This document shows positions 21,703-34,880 of a stretch of DNA of 64,000 nucleotides, one piece after another. Source of the DNA: Falciphora oryzae (Eukaryota; Ascomycota; Sordariomycetes; Magnaporthales; Magnaporthaceae); contig JNVV01000051.1 of the NCBI GenBank assembly GCA_000733355.1, positions 26,249 through 90,248 on the forward strand, read 5' to 3'. The notes below the pieces were generated by a model. That model worked only from the letters and a program-made list of their open reading frames with translations. It made no database searches and had not been told where the DNA came from. A program made the translations under genes and the position numbers. Positions within the stretch are counted from its first letter, which is position 1. Each line of letters opens with the position of its first letter.

Positions 21703-24700
21703 ATGTCGGACCCCAACAACTACACCGTCGGCTGGATCTGTGCGATCAGCACCGAGTATACAGCCGCCCAATGCTTTCTCGACGAGAAACACGAGCAGCC
21801 CACGTTCGTCGCTCCGCACGATGGCAACGATTACACCCTCGGCAGGATGGGCAGACACAACGTTGTCATTGCCGTCCTGCCCGATGGAGAATACGGCACG
21901 AACTCTGCGGCTGCCGTGGCAAGAGACATGCTTCACAGCTTCCCCAATGTCAGAATTGGTCTGATGGTGGGCATTGGCGGCGGCGCCCCGTATAGGAAGG
22001 TATGACGTGAGAATCGAAGATGCGGCTTGGCCGTGGTTAATTTTCGTTCCTGCAGGACATTCGCCTGGGAGATATCGTCGTCAGCTCCCCAGCCGACGGG
22101 AAGGGCGGTGTGCTTCAATACGACATGGGCAAGGCGATCCAGGGTCAAGGCTTTCAGCAGACCGGATTCCTGAATAAACCGCCGACACTTCTCTCAACTG
22201 CTGTGAACGGCCTCAAGGCGCGGTACGCCGTCGACGGTCATCAGATCGTGGAGACAATCGAGCGGATTCTCGCGCAGAAGAAGAGGCTTAAAAAAACACA
22301 CGGACGACCCGACCCGAGCAGCGATAGGCTCTACGTCAGCACCAAAGTCCACGAGGACCAAACGAAAGCCTGCGATTCCATCTGTGGAGACGAGAAATGC
22401 GATCTCGTCGAGCGGCTCGAACGTAAGGTGGAGGAGGGTGACGACGACCCGGCCATCTTCTACGGCCTTATCGCCTCGGCCAACCAGGTAATGAAGGATG
22501 CCACCATCAGGGACCGACTAGCTAGCGAGGAGAATGTGCTGTGCTTCGAGATGGAAGCGGCGGGGCTGATGAACCACTTTCCCTGCCTTGTGGTCCGTGG
22601 TACGTTTGACCCCTGTGCGCCCCAACAGCGCTAGCCTCTCCTCCAGGACACGCCGCTGATATCTATATTTAGGAATCTGTGATTACAGCGACTCACACAA
22701 AAACAAGGCCTGGCAGGGCTACGCAGCCATGACGGCGGCTGCGTATACCAAGGATCTCCTGAACCGGATCCCGCCTAACAAGATCGAGGCCGAGAAGAAG
22801 ATCAGCGAAGTCCTGTCCGGCAGTTAGTAGCACTCACCTTACCTCAGTTGCGAGGTCAGATAGTAGGCTTCTTGTTAGTCAGCGCACAATCTAACACCCA
22901 TTACCTAAGTCAAACAAGACGTAGTCCACCTGAGACAGGACGTGAAAGTGCTCGGGTCCAAGCTGGACAAAAAGGAAGACCAGGCCATCCTCGACTGGGT
23001 CGCGCCTGATGACTACGGCAGCCAGCAGAGCTACAACCTGAGACGGCGGCAGCCAGGGACCGGCCAGTGGCTCTTGGACCTGGAGGTGTTCGGGACGTGG
23101 CTGGATGGCGAGAATCGGTCGCTGTTTTGTCGGGGCATGCCCGGGGCGGGCAAGACCATCCTCACTGCCGTTGTGGTCGATCATCTCCTAGCCCAAAGGG
23201 GTGCCGCCAATGGCGACTCTCCCATCGGTGTCGCGTTTCTCTATTGCAGCCTCTCACAGCGTGAGAAACAGGGGCCCGAGGACTTGCTCTTAAGCGTGTT
23301 GAAGCATTTCAGCCAGGGTCTACAATCGTTGCCGGAGAGCGTCAAAACACTCCATCGGACTCACCAAGCTGCCAAAACACGGCCGCTCCTTTCCGAGATC
23401 GCCAGTTGTCTCGAGTCTGTCCTCAAGCAGTACAGGAGAACCTTCATCATTGTTGACGCCCTCGACGAGTGCCCCACTGGCTGCCGGTCGAGGCTTCTAA
23501 CGACCCTATTTCGCCTCCAAGACGCCCAACGCACTAACCTGTTCGTGACCTCAAGGCCCCATCACGAGATCGAGACCCAATTCCCCAAAGGCTCGGTTCT
23601 GGAAATCAAAGCCGATGCTACCGATGTCGGGCGGTATCTGGACGCTCACATGTTGGAGCTCCCTGGTTTTGTCAACTGCCAGCCCGACCTTCAGGACCTG
23701 ATCAAGCAAGCCATTGTAGGGGCCGTTTGTGGCATGTTTCTTTTAGCCCACCTGTACCTCAGGTATGTTAAAAATCCGGTAGCCAGGAATGCTTTAACTA
23801 GTATAGTACTGACCCCATTTCCTTACGTTTGGAAAAACAGGTCACTGGTTAATAAGCACTCACGCCGAGAGATTGAGGCCGCTCTGGCGGACAAGAACAA
23901 GACGTATGAGAAGTTGTACGAAGACACCATGAAGCGTATCGAGCGTTCCGACCAGGCCGAGTTCGCCAAAAAGGCCTTATCGTGGGTCGTGTGTGCAAAA
24001 CGCCCGCTGACGAGGTCGGAGCTTTTGCACGCCCTCGCCCTAAACCTGGGAGACACAGCTCTGGACGAGTACAATATCCCCGACATGGACGGGGTCGTAT
24101 CAGCTTGTGCCGGCCTGTTAACGGTCGACGAGGGAAACGATATCGTCCGCCTTATCCACTACACCGCCCAGGAGTATCTGGGAAATGGCTCCGGCAACAA
24201 GACCTTCCTCCCAGATGCAGAGGCGTACGTCGCAAGCATATGCGCCACCTGCCTGTCCTTTGACGACTTCGAGGGAGGCTTCTGCGGTACGGACGCCGAT
24301 CTCGAGGCCCGGCTGTCAAAGCACCCCCTTTACCGTTACGCGGCGCGCAATTGGGGATATCATGCTAGTGTGGCCTCCTTATCGCCAAGCGATAGCAGCC
24401 TCCAAATCTTTTTTGGTAGCGCATCCAAGATGGAATCTGCGGGCCAGGCAATGATGGCCATCAAGGAGCAGAGCCCCTGGGCCGGCTACAGCCAGGAGGT
24501 CCCTAGGGGGGTAGCGGGCCTGCATCTGGCCGCACGCTTCGGCGCCACAGCCATCGTTTCGCACCTCCTCGCGCGGTGCGAGGCCGGAGGCTGCGACGCG
24601 CGAGAAAGCCACCACCGAACTCCGCTCATGTGGGCGGTAGCATCAGGCAACCTCGAGATCGCGCAAATGCTCCTCGACTCGGGTGCAGACCCTAACCTGA

Positions 24701-25767
24701 AAGACAAGGACGGTCGGACGCCGCTATCCCTAGCCGCCGAGAACGGCTTTACGGACATCGTCGAGGCGTTGCTGAAGGAGGCGAGGCTCGTTATGGGCGG
24801 CGATTCGCAAAAGGACGAAGCGGGCCGCCTACCGCTTTCCTGGGCGGCCCGCAACGGCCACGTCGACGTCGTGAGGGTGCTGGTAGCGCGTTCGAACCTC
24901 GAAGGTGGGGAGGCGGACAACCCCCTCTTATGGGCCATCCTGAAAGACAGCGAGGAGGTCGTGAAAGTCATTGTGGAGGCCGCTCTCCAGGGGGCGGGCC
25001 TGGGCTGGGGAGAGAGGGTAGCCCCCAAGGCACTGTGCTGGGCGGCAGGGATCGGCCGGGTGCCTATATTCGCCTACCTCCTATCCGCTCTCGGGGGCGA
25101 TGTCAACTGTCGAGGCGACAAGGGGATGACGCCACTGATGGAAGCAGCCGTGAGGGGCCACGATGAGACGGCCGAGGCACTACTCCTCCGTTTTGGTGCT
25201 GATCCCAGCCTGAGTGATCAAAGTGGTCGGACTGCCTTCTCCCTAGCCGCCGCATACGGCCACGATTCCCTGATCAGCCTGCTCCTCCTCCATGCGCCAA
25301 CCAAGGTCGAGGTCGACGGCGCGGAGAGGGACGGCCGGACGCCGCTGTCGCTGGCCGCCGGAAACGGGCATGAGGCCATCGTGCAGACGCTGTTGGGGCT
25401 CGAGGGTGACGTGGTGAACGTCGACGCGCGGGATAAGGCGCGCCAAACGCCACTTTTCTGGGCCGCGAGGAGCAATCACAGCGCCATCGTGAGGCGGCTG
25501 CTAGACACGGGCAAGGTTGACATCAACGTGGCCACCGTGTACGGCAAGACAGCGCTCTCGGAGGCCGTCGCGGGCTACCACGTGGCCACGGTCAAGATGC
25601 TAAAGGAGCATGGCGCGGCTGATATTGGGGCCGGGCCCGCTTTCCTGGAAAGCAGTAAAAGCTGCTTTATCGTCTCTACCGCGGGTCCTCTGACCGTGGA
25701 GGGTGATGGCTTGGAAGAGGATGCTGCTGAGATTGACTACGATTACCATTCGGATGAAGACGACTAG
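21703..25767 (+). CDS. PNP-NACHT-ankyrin repeat protein (NLR-like receptor)
   Basis: Exons 21703-21999, 22056-22599, 22673-22822, 22910-23762 and 23841-25767 join to 1256 residues. The N-terminus is a purine nucleoside phosphorylase-like domain (start [21 protein letters not shown] glycine loop; [27 protein letters not shown]). A NACHT NTPase follows, with Walker A GMPGAGKT and Walker [10 protein letters not shown]. The C-terminal 420 residues hold about eleven ankyrin repeats (TPLxxAAxxGH pattern), then an acidic tail. This is the fungal NLR layout: a sensor of repeats, a nucleotide switch and an N-terminal enzyme-like effector, acting in the cytosol in non-self recognition or cell death. 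The last intron (23763-23840) is 78 bp and contains no stop, so retention would add 26 residues. Upstream in-frame ATGs exist, but the chosen start matches the family. Confidence 0.93.
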
Positions 25768-27727
25768 ACGGGCAGCCATGCCGGTCGCCAGTTGGGCTTC
25801 TACCTTATCTTTAGCAACCTAGGCCGATTAGCCTGGACGAGTTTGTGTTCAATACTGAAACCCTCCCATTTACCATTTTCCAAGGTGACGGACCGGATTG
25901 AGCTGTACCGGGCGAGGCACGAAGGCGGCCTGTTGTCACGGCCAGTAGGGCCCTGACTGTAAATAGAAGGAGTTGGGACTGGAAACCCTTATCGTCAGAT
26001 AAGGGCGGAGGCTCCATAAGGTGGATCCCGCACAGAGATGTCCCAAATCTCTGCAGGGCCAGGCCTCCGGCCTCCAACCTACTCCGAATACCATCTTTTT
26101 GCTCCTCCAATTTCTCTGCCCTCGACTGCTTTGACATGTTCCCTTTGTCGATACACTCTCTACGCTGTTCCCTTGTAAATAGATCGTACAATAGTCGCTA
26201 GCACGTCTTATGCCCTTCGGGAAGCAGGGATTTTGGGCAGATTCCGATTTCAAACGTTAACTAAACCATCATCATTATCATCATCATCGCGACTAACACA
26301 CCAAACACCCTTGAACCAAACAACAGCAGGTTTCGCTTCAGTCTCCGGAGGTAGGGGTTTAAGCATTTAGGGGGGTCGCCTTCGAGCCCACTAGCTACTA
26401 ACCCCACAAGGTCCTAAAGAAAACCGCCAAAGATCGAGAAGTAGGACTTGTCCAGGGGCCCGCAGGAGATTACGTCAGAATCGAAAAGAAGGATTATGTA
26501 ATTAGCGCTAAAGCCCTTTAGGCTTAGCCCCGGGCGTAATAAACTCAATCAGTCAGCAATTGGCACACTGCCTGCACAGCCAAAATGCACTGAGAACCGA
26601 TATGGTCTGTGCTCTTCGTCTGAGGGGTGGGGCATCGGTCGTCGGACCGATAAATCACCGATCTGTGCTGCCATTTCTGTGGCAGGTCGGCCAAGCTTGA
26701 TGTTGTATTAACGGATGTATAAGTCGAGCTCAAAAACGCTCTCTTTGTGCCAGACAAGCCAGTTGTGACCGATCGAGCACAACTTGGGATCCAATTTTTG
26801 TTGTGTGGCGCACCGGCCAAGTCTGCGACACCTTGAAACCTACCCCCTTGCCGATCAATGGATCTGTATCTTCCTCGTTGATGCCAGAAAGAAGTGGAAG
26901 AGAAATGGCAACTACGAGCCCCTGAATGCGGTGTCGCAGACACATTGCGGTCCTCTTTGCAAGCCGACTGCTGCTGCCCCCACCCGCGCACTCGCACACG
27001 ACTAGTCTTCGCATGGACCCAGACTCGGCCGGCGGCATAGGGTGTGTGCGGGTAATTGGGTTCGAACGAGACGTCGGTCGCCGGGTCGGGCCGTCGGTAG
27101 AGCAACCTCCGCTTCCCGTCCACCCCCTCCTGCTGCTGGTCTGCCCCCGCTTGACGATGGCTCGCTGCATTTCTCGCCGCCGCCGCTGCCAAAGGAGAGA
27201 GGGGTGCGGAGCCAGCCTGAACTGCATGGTTCTCACAGGCTTGTGGAAAGATGAGGCACGCCCACCACGCCGCAAAGGCTGAAATGAGAAGGGAATCAAT
27301 CCTGCATTGGATTTGTGCCGCTAAGACTTTGCTCGCCCACGTCAGGCAGCACCGAGGACGCCTCATCGCCAGCGAGATTCCCCCTGACAGCAAGCCAATA
27401 AGAACCCGGCACGTGTGAGTTCATATGCAGTGATGCAGCCCATTCGGCACCGCTACCCGGCGGTGCATTCAAGAAAGCCGGAAGCCATGAGCCCCCATTT
27501 TGGGGTTTTTTTTGGCAAGCACCTTCGTTTCCTGTCCTTACCTGCCAACTCCTGCCAAGGGTTTGACAATTGAAGCACTCCTCACCGCTCCCCATCAGCC
27601 GCAAGCCCAACTCTTCCTCGTAGTTTTGCTTTGTCTTGAAGTTATTATCCCATTCGAGTCGCTGCTCTCACGTATTCACGGCCATTTCGGATTACAGACC
27701 TCCATTACAAAAGGAAGGCGAAACAAC
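25768..27727. other. Intergenic, no convincing gene
   Basis: Contains an ATC/CAT microsatellite near 26,270-26,290 and a 70-bp fragment of the dispersed repeat (26,193-26,262). A 282-codon minus-strand frame at 26,545-27,393 shows no domain, start context or splice structure and is not called. The right part is the likely promoter of the CorA-like gene. Confidence 0.5.
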
Positions 27728-29690
27728 ATGAACACCCCCAACCATAACAATGTCCCAAACAACCCGGGCCAAAACCGAGCCGCATCCTACGCAGAAGTAT
27801 TGAAGCACAATGGTGAGCGAAAGGCGCCGTCGCTGCTGGCAAGCATCCCCATCTGTGCGAGGTCTTTTGGCTAACCAACCCTCGTTACCTGTGAGTAGAT
27901 GACGGTACCTGGACGTCGGACGGCAATGGAAGGGACCTGCTGCCTCCGCATGGCGGACCAAATTTGCCGGATGTGTGCTACGTGTAAGAGAGCAAGCAAA
28001 CCTAGGAAGTCCATGTAGAGAGAGACACAGCAAGGGATTCAAAAGCACAAAATTGCTAATCATCGCGCATACAACGCCCTTGCTGACATCATACAGCTTT
28101 CTAGACAATGGAGACTGGTTCAAGGGAGAAAATAAATTGCCTGAACGCTCCAGCAACGATCGCGCCAGAATCCTGGACCTCTTCAACATGCCTGGGCTCC
28201 TGGCCGGCCAGATGTGCACCGATCTCAACGGCTACTTCGGCTGCAGGAGTTCTCTAGGGGATACCGGCGACAACGCCAGGAAGCTCGAGGAATTGAGTAA
28301 GTGACACCTTCCGCCAGAAAGCATACGAGTGACGTCTCAGATCTGGCGTTGGACCCCGTGTGATGCGCCTCAAGCCAAAAGGAAGGAAATCTAAGTCGCA
28401 AGCTAGACACTTGGTTCCGGTGCCTCACCAAGCTCGTTCTGAATGACGAGGAGCTCAGAGCGCGGCGACGAGACGACGGGGACGAGGTTAAAGACTACGC
28501 GTGGTACGAGATGGGCTTCTTCACCAACTGGACGAGCAACGGCAAACGCAGGATGCTGTGCGTCGGTACGCCGCCCGCAGTGCGCACCGGACTCGAGCGC
28601 CGGCTCCAAGAGAAGCCCGCCCTGGTTTTGAGCGACCCGTTCGCCATGGTGCGTGTCCTCCTGGACGAGGTGATCAAGCTGTACGACGAGCACACGTGGC
28701 GGATCACGAAACTGGTCCGCGCTGTGGAGAAGGTAAACGGCCCCTCCTGGCCTCCTCCACCACCACCTCTATTTCCTGCTTCGCCCCCGTACCACTGACT
28801 CTAGTTGCCGCTCCCCGTCTCCCAGAACAGAAACAAGCGCCCCTCGTTCGAATACCTCAACAACCTCTCGCGCCATGTCCGCCACATGGCGGAGGTGGAG
28901 GGCGTCGCCATCGAGACGGTAGCCCACATCGCCCGGCAGCAGAAGGATACGTTCACGCTGCTAACCCCCCAAGCTGCGCCGGGAGACGCTCCCCCCAGTG
29001 GTGGTGCCGGATCGGGCATCACCGGAGAATACAAGATGCGTGCCGAGGAGTGTCTCGCCTTCCAGGAACAGCTTGTCCGCAGCGTCCGGTGGCGCGCCCA
29101 GGCCACGCAGCAGAGGCTGGGCGACGAGGTCACCCTAGTAAGTGGTCACGCTGTATATGGGACATCAATTACTTTTAGCTAGTTGCCAACTGCTTGCTAA
29201 CATGATCGACGCTCATCAGGCATACAACATGCTAGCCAGCTCGGATAATGCCGTCATGAAGTCCATCACTCTCCTCACCATGGTGTTTCTGCCGGCCACC
29301 TTTGTTTCGGTAAGAGGCGGGACCCAATACCCCGAGGCCTTCCCTTCTTCCCTCTGCCACAAGCCTTCCGGCTGTGAAATCTGTTGCACATTCGACGGCA
29401 AGTTTCAACGTCAGCAGCCGGCCACTCTTTCTGACCCCTTCCTCCTCCCGTAGGCTCTCTTCAGCACCACCTTCTTCTCGTACGCCGACAACTCGTGGAA
29501 CTTTTCAAACAAGTTCTGGATCTACTGGGTTGTTGTCGTGCCACTGACCCTGGTCCTCCTCACTGGCTGGTGGGCCTTCCTCGGCGGCTCCTCCCAGATC
29601 AGAAGTGAGTGGCTCGGTAGTGTGCAGAGGCCTAAAAGAAACCAGCAACAACAACACTCTATTCCGAACCAGCAGGGGGTGGCGGTTTAA
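27728..29690 (+). CDS. CorA-like membrane protein
   Basis: Seven exons: 27728-27812, 27899-27983, 28097-28296, 28386-28732, 28805-29137, 29220-29309, 29454-29690; 458 residues. Phases close at every junction. The acceptor at 28385 is a choice among several AGs. The C-terminus has two transmembrane segments typical of the CorA superfamily: ITLLTMVFLPATFVSALFST, a short loop with SWNFSNKFWIYW, then VVVVPLTLVLLTGWWAF. The Gly-Met-Asn motif of true Mg2+ channels is not visible; the fungal branch usually has this variant. The long N-terminal region is soluble and helical. Many fungal members have no known ion, so magnesium transport should not be assumed. The last residues after SSQIR could be altered by an extra intron (GTGAGT donor at 29,604). 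Confidence 0.85.
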
Positions 29691-30114
29691 TGGGCCCTTT
29701 TCGGGGACTAGCACTGGTTGCAGTCCGACTTCACGCGCCCCCAAGATACAAAACTCGGCGGCTCCATGGATGGAAAGAGACATGTAGTATGTCACGGAGG
29801 TTACAGTTATCTGAGAATTCTACCGTCTTTATTACGGTAGCTCAGTAGGTATTGGGATATTGGAGACAGTCCGTCATGCTACGACGTTGAAGATGTTGGT
29901 GAATCTTGGCGTTTCATTCCCACCCGACTCCGTCACTTTAGCTTGCCCCCCAGGCAGATATTCCTGGGCATTCTTTAAATATGAAGGAGCTTGAATAATG
30001 AACTACATCCTATAAGCAAGCCGAAGTCCTCCCTCCTGCTCCCTCTCCCGTTTCCGCCTACTTCTCCCTCCTTTTCTCTCTTCCTCCTTCCATCCCTCCA
30101 GCACGAAACTCCAC
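29691..30114. other. Intergenic, 3' flanks of convergent genes
   Basis: Lies between the CorA-like gene (+) and the DUF84-like gene (-). Pyrimidine-rich from about 30,020 to 30,100. No gene seen. Confidence 0.5.
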
Positions 30115-31660
30115 TCACCACGGAATCTCCATTCCCATCATCGCCTCGCGTAGCAGCTCGTAGCGCGACCGGCCCGCCACGACGCGGTGCCAGTCCGCCT
30201 TGTCGATGGCGTGCCCGTTTTCCACCGGGGCGCCGCGGGCCGCCACGACGGCGCCGACCGTGACGCGGCCGCCGTTGAGAGGAGTCGGACTCCCAGGGTA
30301 GGCGTCGGAGGGGGCGACGGCGGCGCCGAAGCGCAGGGCACGACGAACGAAGCGCGGCGCGATGGTAACGCCACGCGAGACGGCGACAGACGCGCGCGAC
30401 GTGGTCGCGTTGTAGACGACGATGAGGCCGAAGTCGGCCGGGCGAGTAATAGCGGTGGCAGCGGCGGCGGCGGGGGAAGAGGAAGAGGAAGAGGGGGAGG
30501 AAGGGCGAGGAGACGGTGAGGCGGAAAAGCCGGGCGGCAGCTGGATGTAGCTCTCGATGCTGGCGACCAGGATGGTGCCGACCCCGGCCGTGGCGGCCAT
30601 GGCGACGTCATCGCTGTCCTGTAGCCCGGCCAGCGCGTTGCGGATGCGGATGCACGCGCCGGCCAGGCCGGCCCCGTCGTAGGGCTGCTCGCCGACGCCG
30701 GACGAGGCGGGCACGACGACGAGGCGTACGTCGCCGCCGGGTGGCGCATGGGCCGCGACGACGCACTCGCGCACGAGCGCCATCTTGGCCGCGTTGGCTG
30801 TGGGAACCACCAGCAGCACCCCGTTACCGCCGTCGCCGCCATCACCCCGCGGCAGGGGAGGATAGGCGGGTAACCGGGGGGCGTCCGAGGGCGGTGGCGG
30901 CGCGGGAACGACGCTCTCGGTCCCCTCGAGACGCGGCGGGCTGCGCACGTCCGGGTCGGCCGTGAGCGAGATCAGCTCCCGCGCGTACGTCACCGCGTGG
31001 CGGCCGACGGGGGAAGACTGTCCGCCGTCCGCTTCGAGGATAACAATCGTCGGCAAACCGTTGACTGAGGTATCCGCGAGAAAGAGTTTAGAGGATACTG
31101 CACAGCGATCTTCTTTAGGGAGGGGAATTTCATCGCGCAAATGATAGCAGCGTACAGGGTGCAATGTCTTCCCAAAGCTGATCCTCGACGTCGTCGACAT
31201 AATGCAATCGTAGACCCGACGATTCGTCAGTTGTGGGCGACAGCCAGCTTCCGTCCTCGCCGGCTTCGGCGCGAAGAACGTGACGTGCGTGCTTCAGGAT
31301 GGTGCTAATCGCTGATCCGTCATCATCTCCTCCCAAGAGTGGACTGATTAGCACGTCTCCTGGGGCAGCATGAGGCTCCCGGGACACTCGCTGGCTTTCC
31401 GCCTTCACGGCCGTGATAATGACACCATCAATCCGTGTCCCGGCTCGGGTCGCGTCTCGCAGCTGTGTCCAGGTGTCGCCTTTGCGGAGGGACTCTAGCG
31501 AAGGACATTCAACGACAGCAACATTTACGTCGCCGGTTTTCCACGTTCGAGTTGATGAATGTCCCTCTGCCTCCTGCGCTCCCTCCAAGGACACACCCGC
31601 TGCATACACCTGTGCAGACCCCACGCAAATCCAATAAATGGCTGGCGCCGAGTTTGCCAT
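30115..31660 (-). CDS. DUF84-like (inosine/xanthosine triphosphatase fold) protein
   Basis: Two exons, 31660-31156 and 31097-30115, separated by a 58-bp intron (GTACGC...GTGCAG), give 495 residues. The C-terminal half resembles the DUF84 / non-canonical purine NTP phosphatase family: a beta-strand start LLVVPTANAAKMALVREC, then SSGVGEQPYDGAGLAGACIR (family SGVxxQP...GAxxR), IESYIQL and an exposed VSRGVTI segment. Low-complexity Ser/Pro/Ala tracts interrupt the domain. The N-terminal 165 residues are unassigned. If active, the domain would hydrolyse deaminated purine nucleotides, but loop insertions make activity uncertain. A start at 31,687 is possible. Confidence 0.6.
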
Positions 31661-32749
31661 GAATTTGTGCAGTCCAAATTGACACAAATAGAGTTACTGT
31701 CAATGGGCGGAGGCCATGACATCGTGGAACAACTGACGGAATCAAGCGAGGAGGACGGAACCGAGTGGCAACGGTGCTCTCCCTATTGAAAAATTTTCCT
31801 TTCGGACGCTGTTAGGGTGGCGCTAAGGAAGCACGGCCATTTTTGGTACTAGCCCCACCAAAATGAGCCGGTAACACCATCAGAGCACTAACAAACCATC
31901 TGACTTGTTTTGCTCGCGTTTTCCGACTTCTTTCAACAACGACGTCGGCAACCCAATTGGGCCGAAAGAGCAGAAAATGGCTGGCAACGGTATGCGGGTG
32001 CCTTTTGCCACCTTCCTCGAATTCACTAATTCTTGGCATTGCGCTGTTAGTGCACACTGCTAACTTGCATACAATTCCTTAACACCCGCCAAATCAGCGA
32101 TCCAATACCAACAACCATGCCCGCCAACGGCGCCGGCGACGGCAATATGCCGTTGCCATAGCCCCCGCGCAATATAGCGCAACCGATTACGCCGTCACCG
32201 CTGCGAAACGCGCAGCATCCGACAGGGCCCGATTAGGGCCGGCACAGGTGCCCCTTTCCTTCTCCTTTTTCCCCCCTCCTACCCCTCTTAACCCCCTTAC
32301 CCGGATTAGCATTAGGCCCGCCGGTCCCCTCACCTCCGGCCGGGCCCAGGGGGGGTCCTAAGGACCTCCCTGCCCAAACCCGGCCTTACCCCTTTTCCGG
32401 CATACTCGCCGGCCGATAGCACCACTACCACCCGCAGCGCTTCACAACGCCCCGGCGTATATACATACGCCCTCCCGCCGATCGCCCGCTCACTGACAAG
32501 GAGCGCCGGAATGCGGCCCGACCTCTGTGTGTCTTCGGGTTTAATTTGTTAGCCGCCTTAATAGCAACATGTAGCCTAGTGTTAAGCTTAGGTAGCGCTA
32601 GCACGCCATATGCCCCTTGAGAGGCAGGGACCGGTAGATCCTGATATTTTGACGTTAAATATACTCACTCACCCACCCACCCAGGACCGTCATGTGGAGA
32701 TGTGGAGGGTACAGGTGAAAGAGTGCAAGGAGACGGAGAAAAGCCTGCC
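31661..32749. repeat. Dispersed repeat unit with copy 2 of the core
   Basis: Gene-free. 31,930-32,666 shares blocks with 41,940-42,850 (CAACGACG...AGAGCAGAAAA; GGCCGGGCCCAGGGGGGGTCC) and ends in the core repeat at 32,389-32,666. A part at 32,032-32,188 (CTTGGCA...GTGCACRC...CGCCGGCGACGGC...CAATATAG) also recurs at 58,512-58,670. These look like decayed copies of one longer non-coding element. Confidence 0.6.
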
Positions 32750-34286
32750 GTCAGCTACAAACACCGGGACTTCGAAGCACTACATAAGTATGCCGAGGCG
32801 AATTGAGATTTCCACATTTGCAGCTGCCAACGATGGGACGGGACGGAAGAGGGAATCCCCAATTCCGTCGTGGACATATACCCGCGGCTCTACACAATGC
32901 TCGTGGACATGCTACGCAATAAACCTTAAATCTGGGGACTGGGAAGAAGGGGGCGCTACAAGGCACATGGACCCTCTGCGTTGCCTCCGCTGCCTTAGAT
33001 TTTGGTCACTCGCCGCCCAAGATCCAGATGGTTTGGGTAACCTCTACCGGGGAAAATGGTCTGATGCGCTCAAAGAGGCTGTGTCCAAAAACGACACCGA
33101 TGTGGCATTTTGGTTTCTTCACTATTTCCCCGATTTGGTCAACACACCCTTGTGAGACAAGACGTGTATGGCGCTCTTCCTTGCGGAGAGAGAAGCGATG
33201 GTCCGGATACTTTTAGAGAAGGGCGCGTCTGTCAACGTCCAGGACGACCAAGGACAAACTTGTTTTTACCACTGATGTAAGCACAGCAACAGGGCCCGCG
33301 AGGCCTTCGAGCTAGTCCTGGACCATGGGGCGGACGTCAACACCCGCGACAACCGGGGCCGGACACCCTTGCATTTATGCGGATCCCCAGAAATAGCAGA
33401 CTTGCTCATCGACCGGGGGGCTCGGATCGACGCCAAAGACACACTGGGCCGCCACCCGATCCACAGCGCGGCGAATAGAAACGACGCGTCGTCCATCGAG
33501 CTGATCACTGTCCTCGTGCGACGGGGCTCCGCCTTCAGCCGGTAGGACACCGTTAGGAACGGCCCCTTCCACCAGCTGGACCATGTCTTACGGTGGGGAG
33601 GCGGCGAGTCCCTCGACGAGATCACCCGGTTCGGGGGCCCCGGCACATCAAACATACGAAACAACGACGGCGAGACGGCCCTGATGTTCCACTGCCACCG
33701 CGGCAACTACGCGGCCGTGTCGTGGCTGCTGCGGCACGGGGCGAACCTGGCCATTGCGGACCACGCCCTCGTCGCACCCCTCGCCGCGTTCGTCGACAGC
33801 GGCTTCGGCCACAAGCCCGCCCGCCGCCTGGACTTCTGGGCCATGGCCAAGGCCAAGATCGACGCCGCGGACGCCTTATACGACGCCCTCGGCCTCCAAG
33901 GCTCGTCCGGCCACCGGGGCGCGGCGGCATCGTCCCTATGCCGGTCGTTCATGGCCGCCCTGGGCGAGGCCGAGAGCGGCTCGTACAGGCTCGACCGGCT
34001 GGGCGAGCTCAACTTGACCTACTTCGAGACCGTCTTCTGCGGCTGCCTCGCTTGGTTCCACAAGCAGCAGGGCGTCTTTGCGCGGGACCAACACGCGGAC
34101 CTGGCGGAGGAGCAGAGCCCAAAGAAGGGGACCTGCCGGGATCTTGGGATCGAGCCGGAGAAGGTGATGCTGGCGTATGGTGATTCCAAGGCCTTCTCGG
34201 ACTTTTTCCTGCACCACTACACGTCTGGGCCCTGCCCGGCCTGCGCCAAACATGGGCGTTGCTTGGGATACCGCGCGTTGTCATAA
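32750..34286 (+). pseudogene. Ankyrin-repeat protein with three C-to-T stop codons
   Basis: From about 33,041 one frame runs to the TAA at 34,284-34,286 except for three in-frame stops: TGA 33,153-33,155, TGA 33,273-33,275 and TAG 33,543-33,545. Each is one C-to-T change from an Arg or Gln codon. The frame encodes ankyrin repeats (AMVRILLEKGASVNVQDDQG; ELVLDHGADVNTRDNRGRT; DLLIDRGARIDAKDTLG; ETALMFHCHRGNYAAVSWLL), then a Cys-containing C-terminal part of about 180 residues that is fully open. An upstream exon may lie at 32,750-32,950 but is too degraded to join. It is probably a RIP-inactivated duplicate of an accessory gene. Confidence 0.75.
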
Positions 34287-34407
34287 CGACAGCATAACCA
34301 ACGTAGCATTCTGGAAAAAAGAATGGAGGAAATGTGACGAGAGTATAAGTAATGCCAGTATAGTTTTAACATTTCGCAACCAACAAAGTCTATATCCACA
34401 TTCCTAC

Positions 34408-34849
34408 CTACGTTCCACTTTTGTCGCTAGGATCTAGGTTGCTGACAAACACCACAAGCACGGCGGCGTATCTGCCTCAGCAGGCGGCGCATTCCCAGTT
34501 AACAAAACCGATCGTCTCCTAGGTTGTCTCATCCAATTGACGGTAGGGGGTAGCAGTTACTTACGCCGCGGTCGCCGCGAAGATCTCGGGTCTCCTGGCG
34601 TTGGTGATGAGACCCATGCTGACGGCGAAGAGCCCCGTGAAGCCGGCGATCATGAGCGCCTTGGCCACCGACGTCCTGACGAAGAGGAAGCCGGTGATGA
34701 CCCGACGAGCAGCGCAACCGCGGCGAGGATGCTGATGACGTTGGCCACCGTGGAGATGGTCCCCTCCTGGAAGCGACCGACCCTGGATTCGCCGTCGACG
34801 GACTCGACCCTCTAACGCGGTGTTTTTGTTTTCTTAGTTCCGATCTGCC

Positions 34850-34880
<31 letters not shown>

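Noticed and set aside
26545..27393. 282-codon minus-strand open frame
   Set aside because: No domain, no splice logic and no start context. The composition is that of GC-rich intergenic DNA.
29604..29674. Extra last intron in the CorA-like gene
   Set aside because: GT and AG sites exist, but the unspliced frame also ends cleanly, and the sequence alone does not decide.
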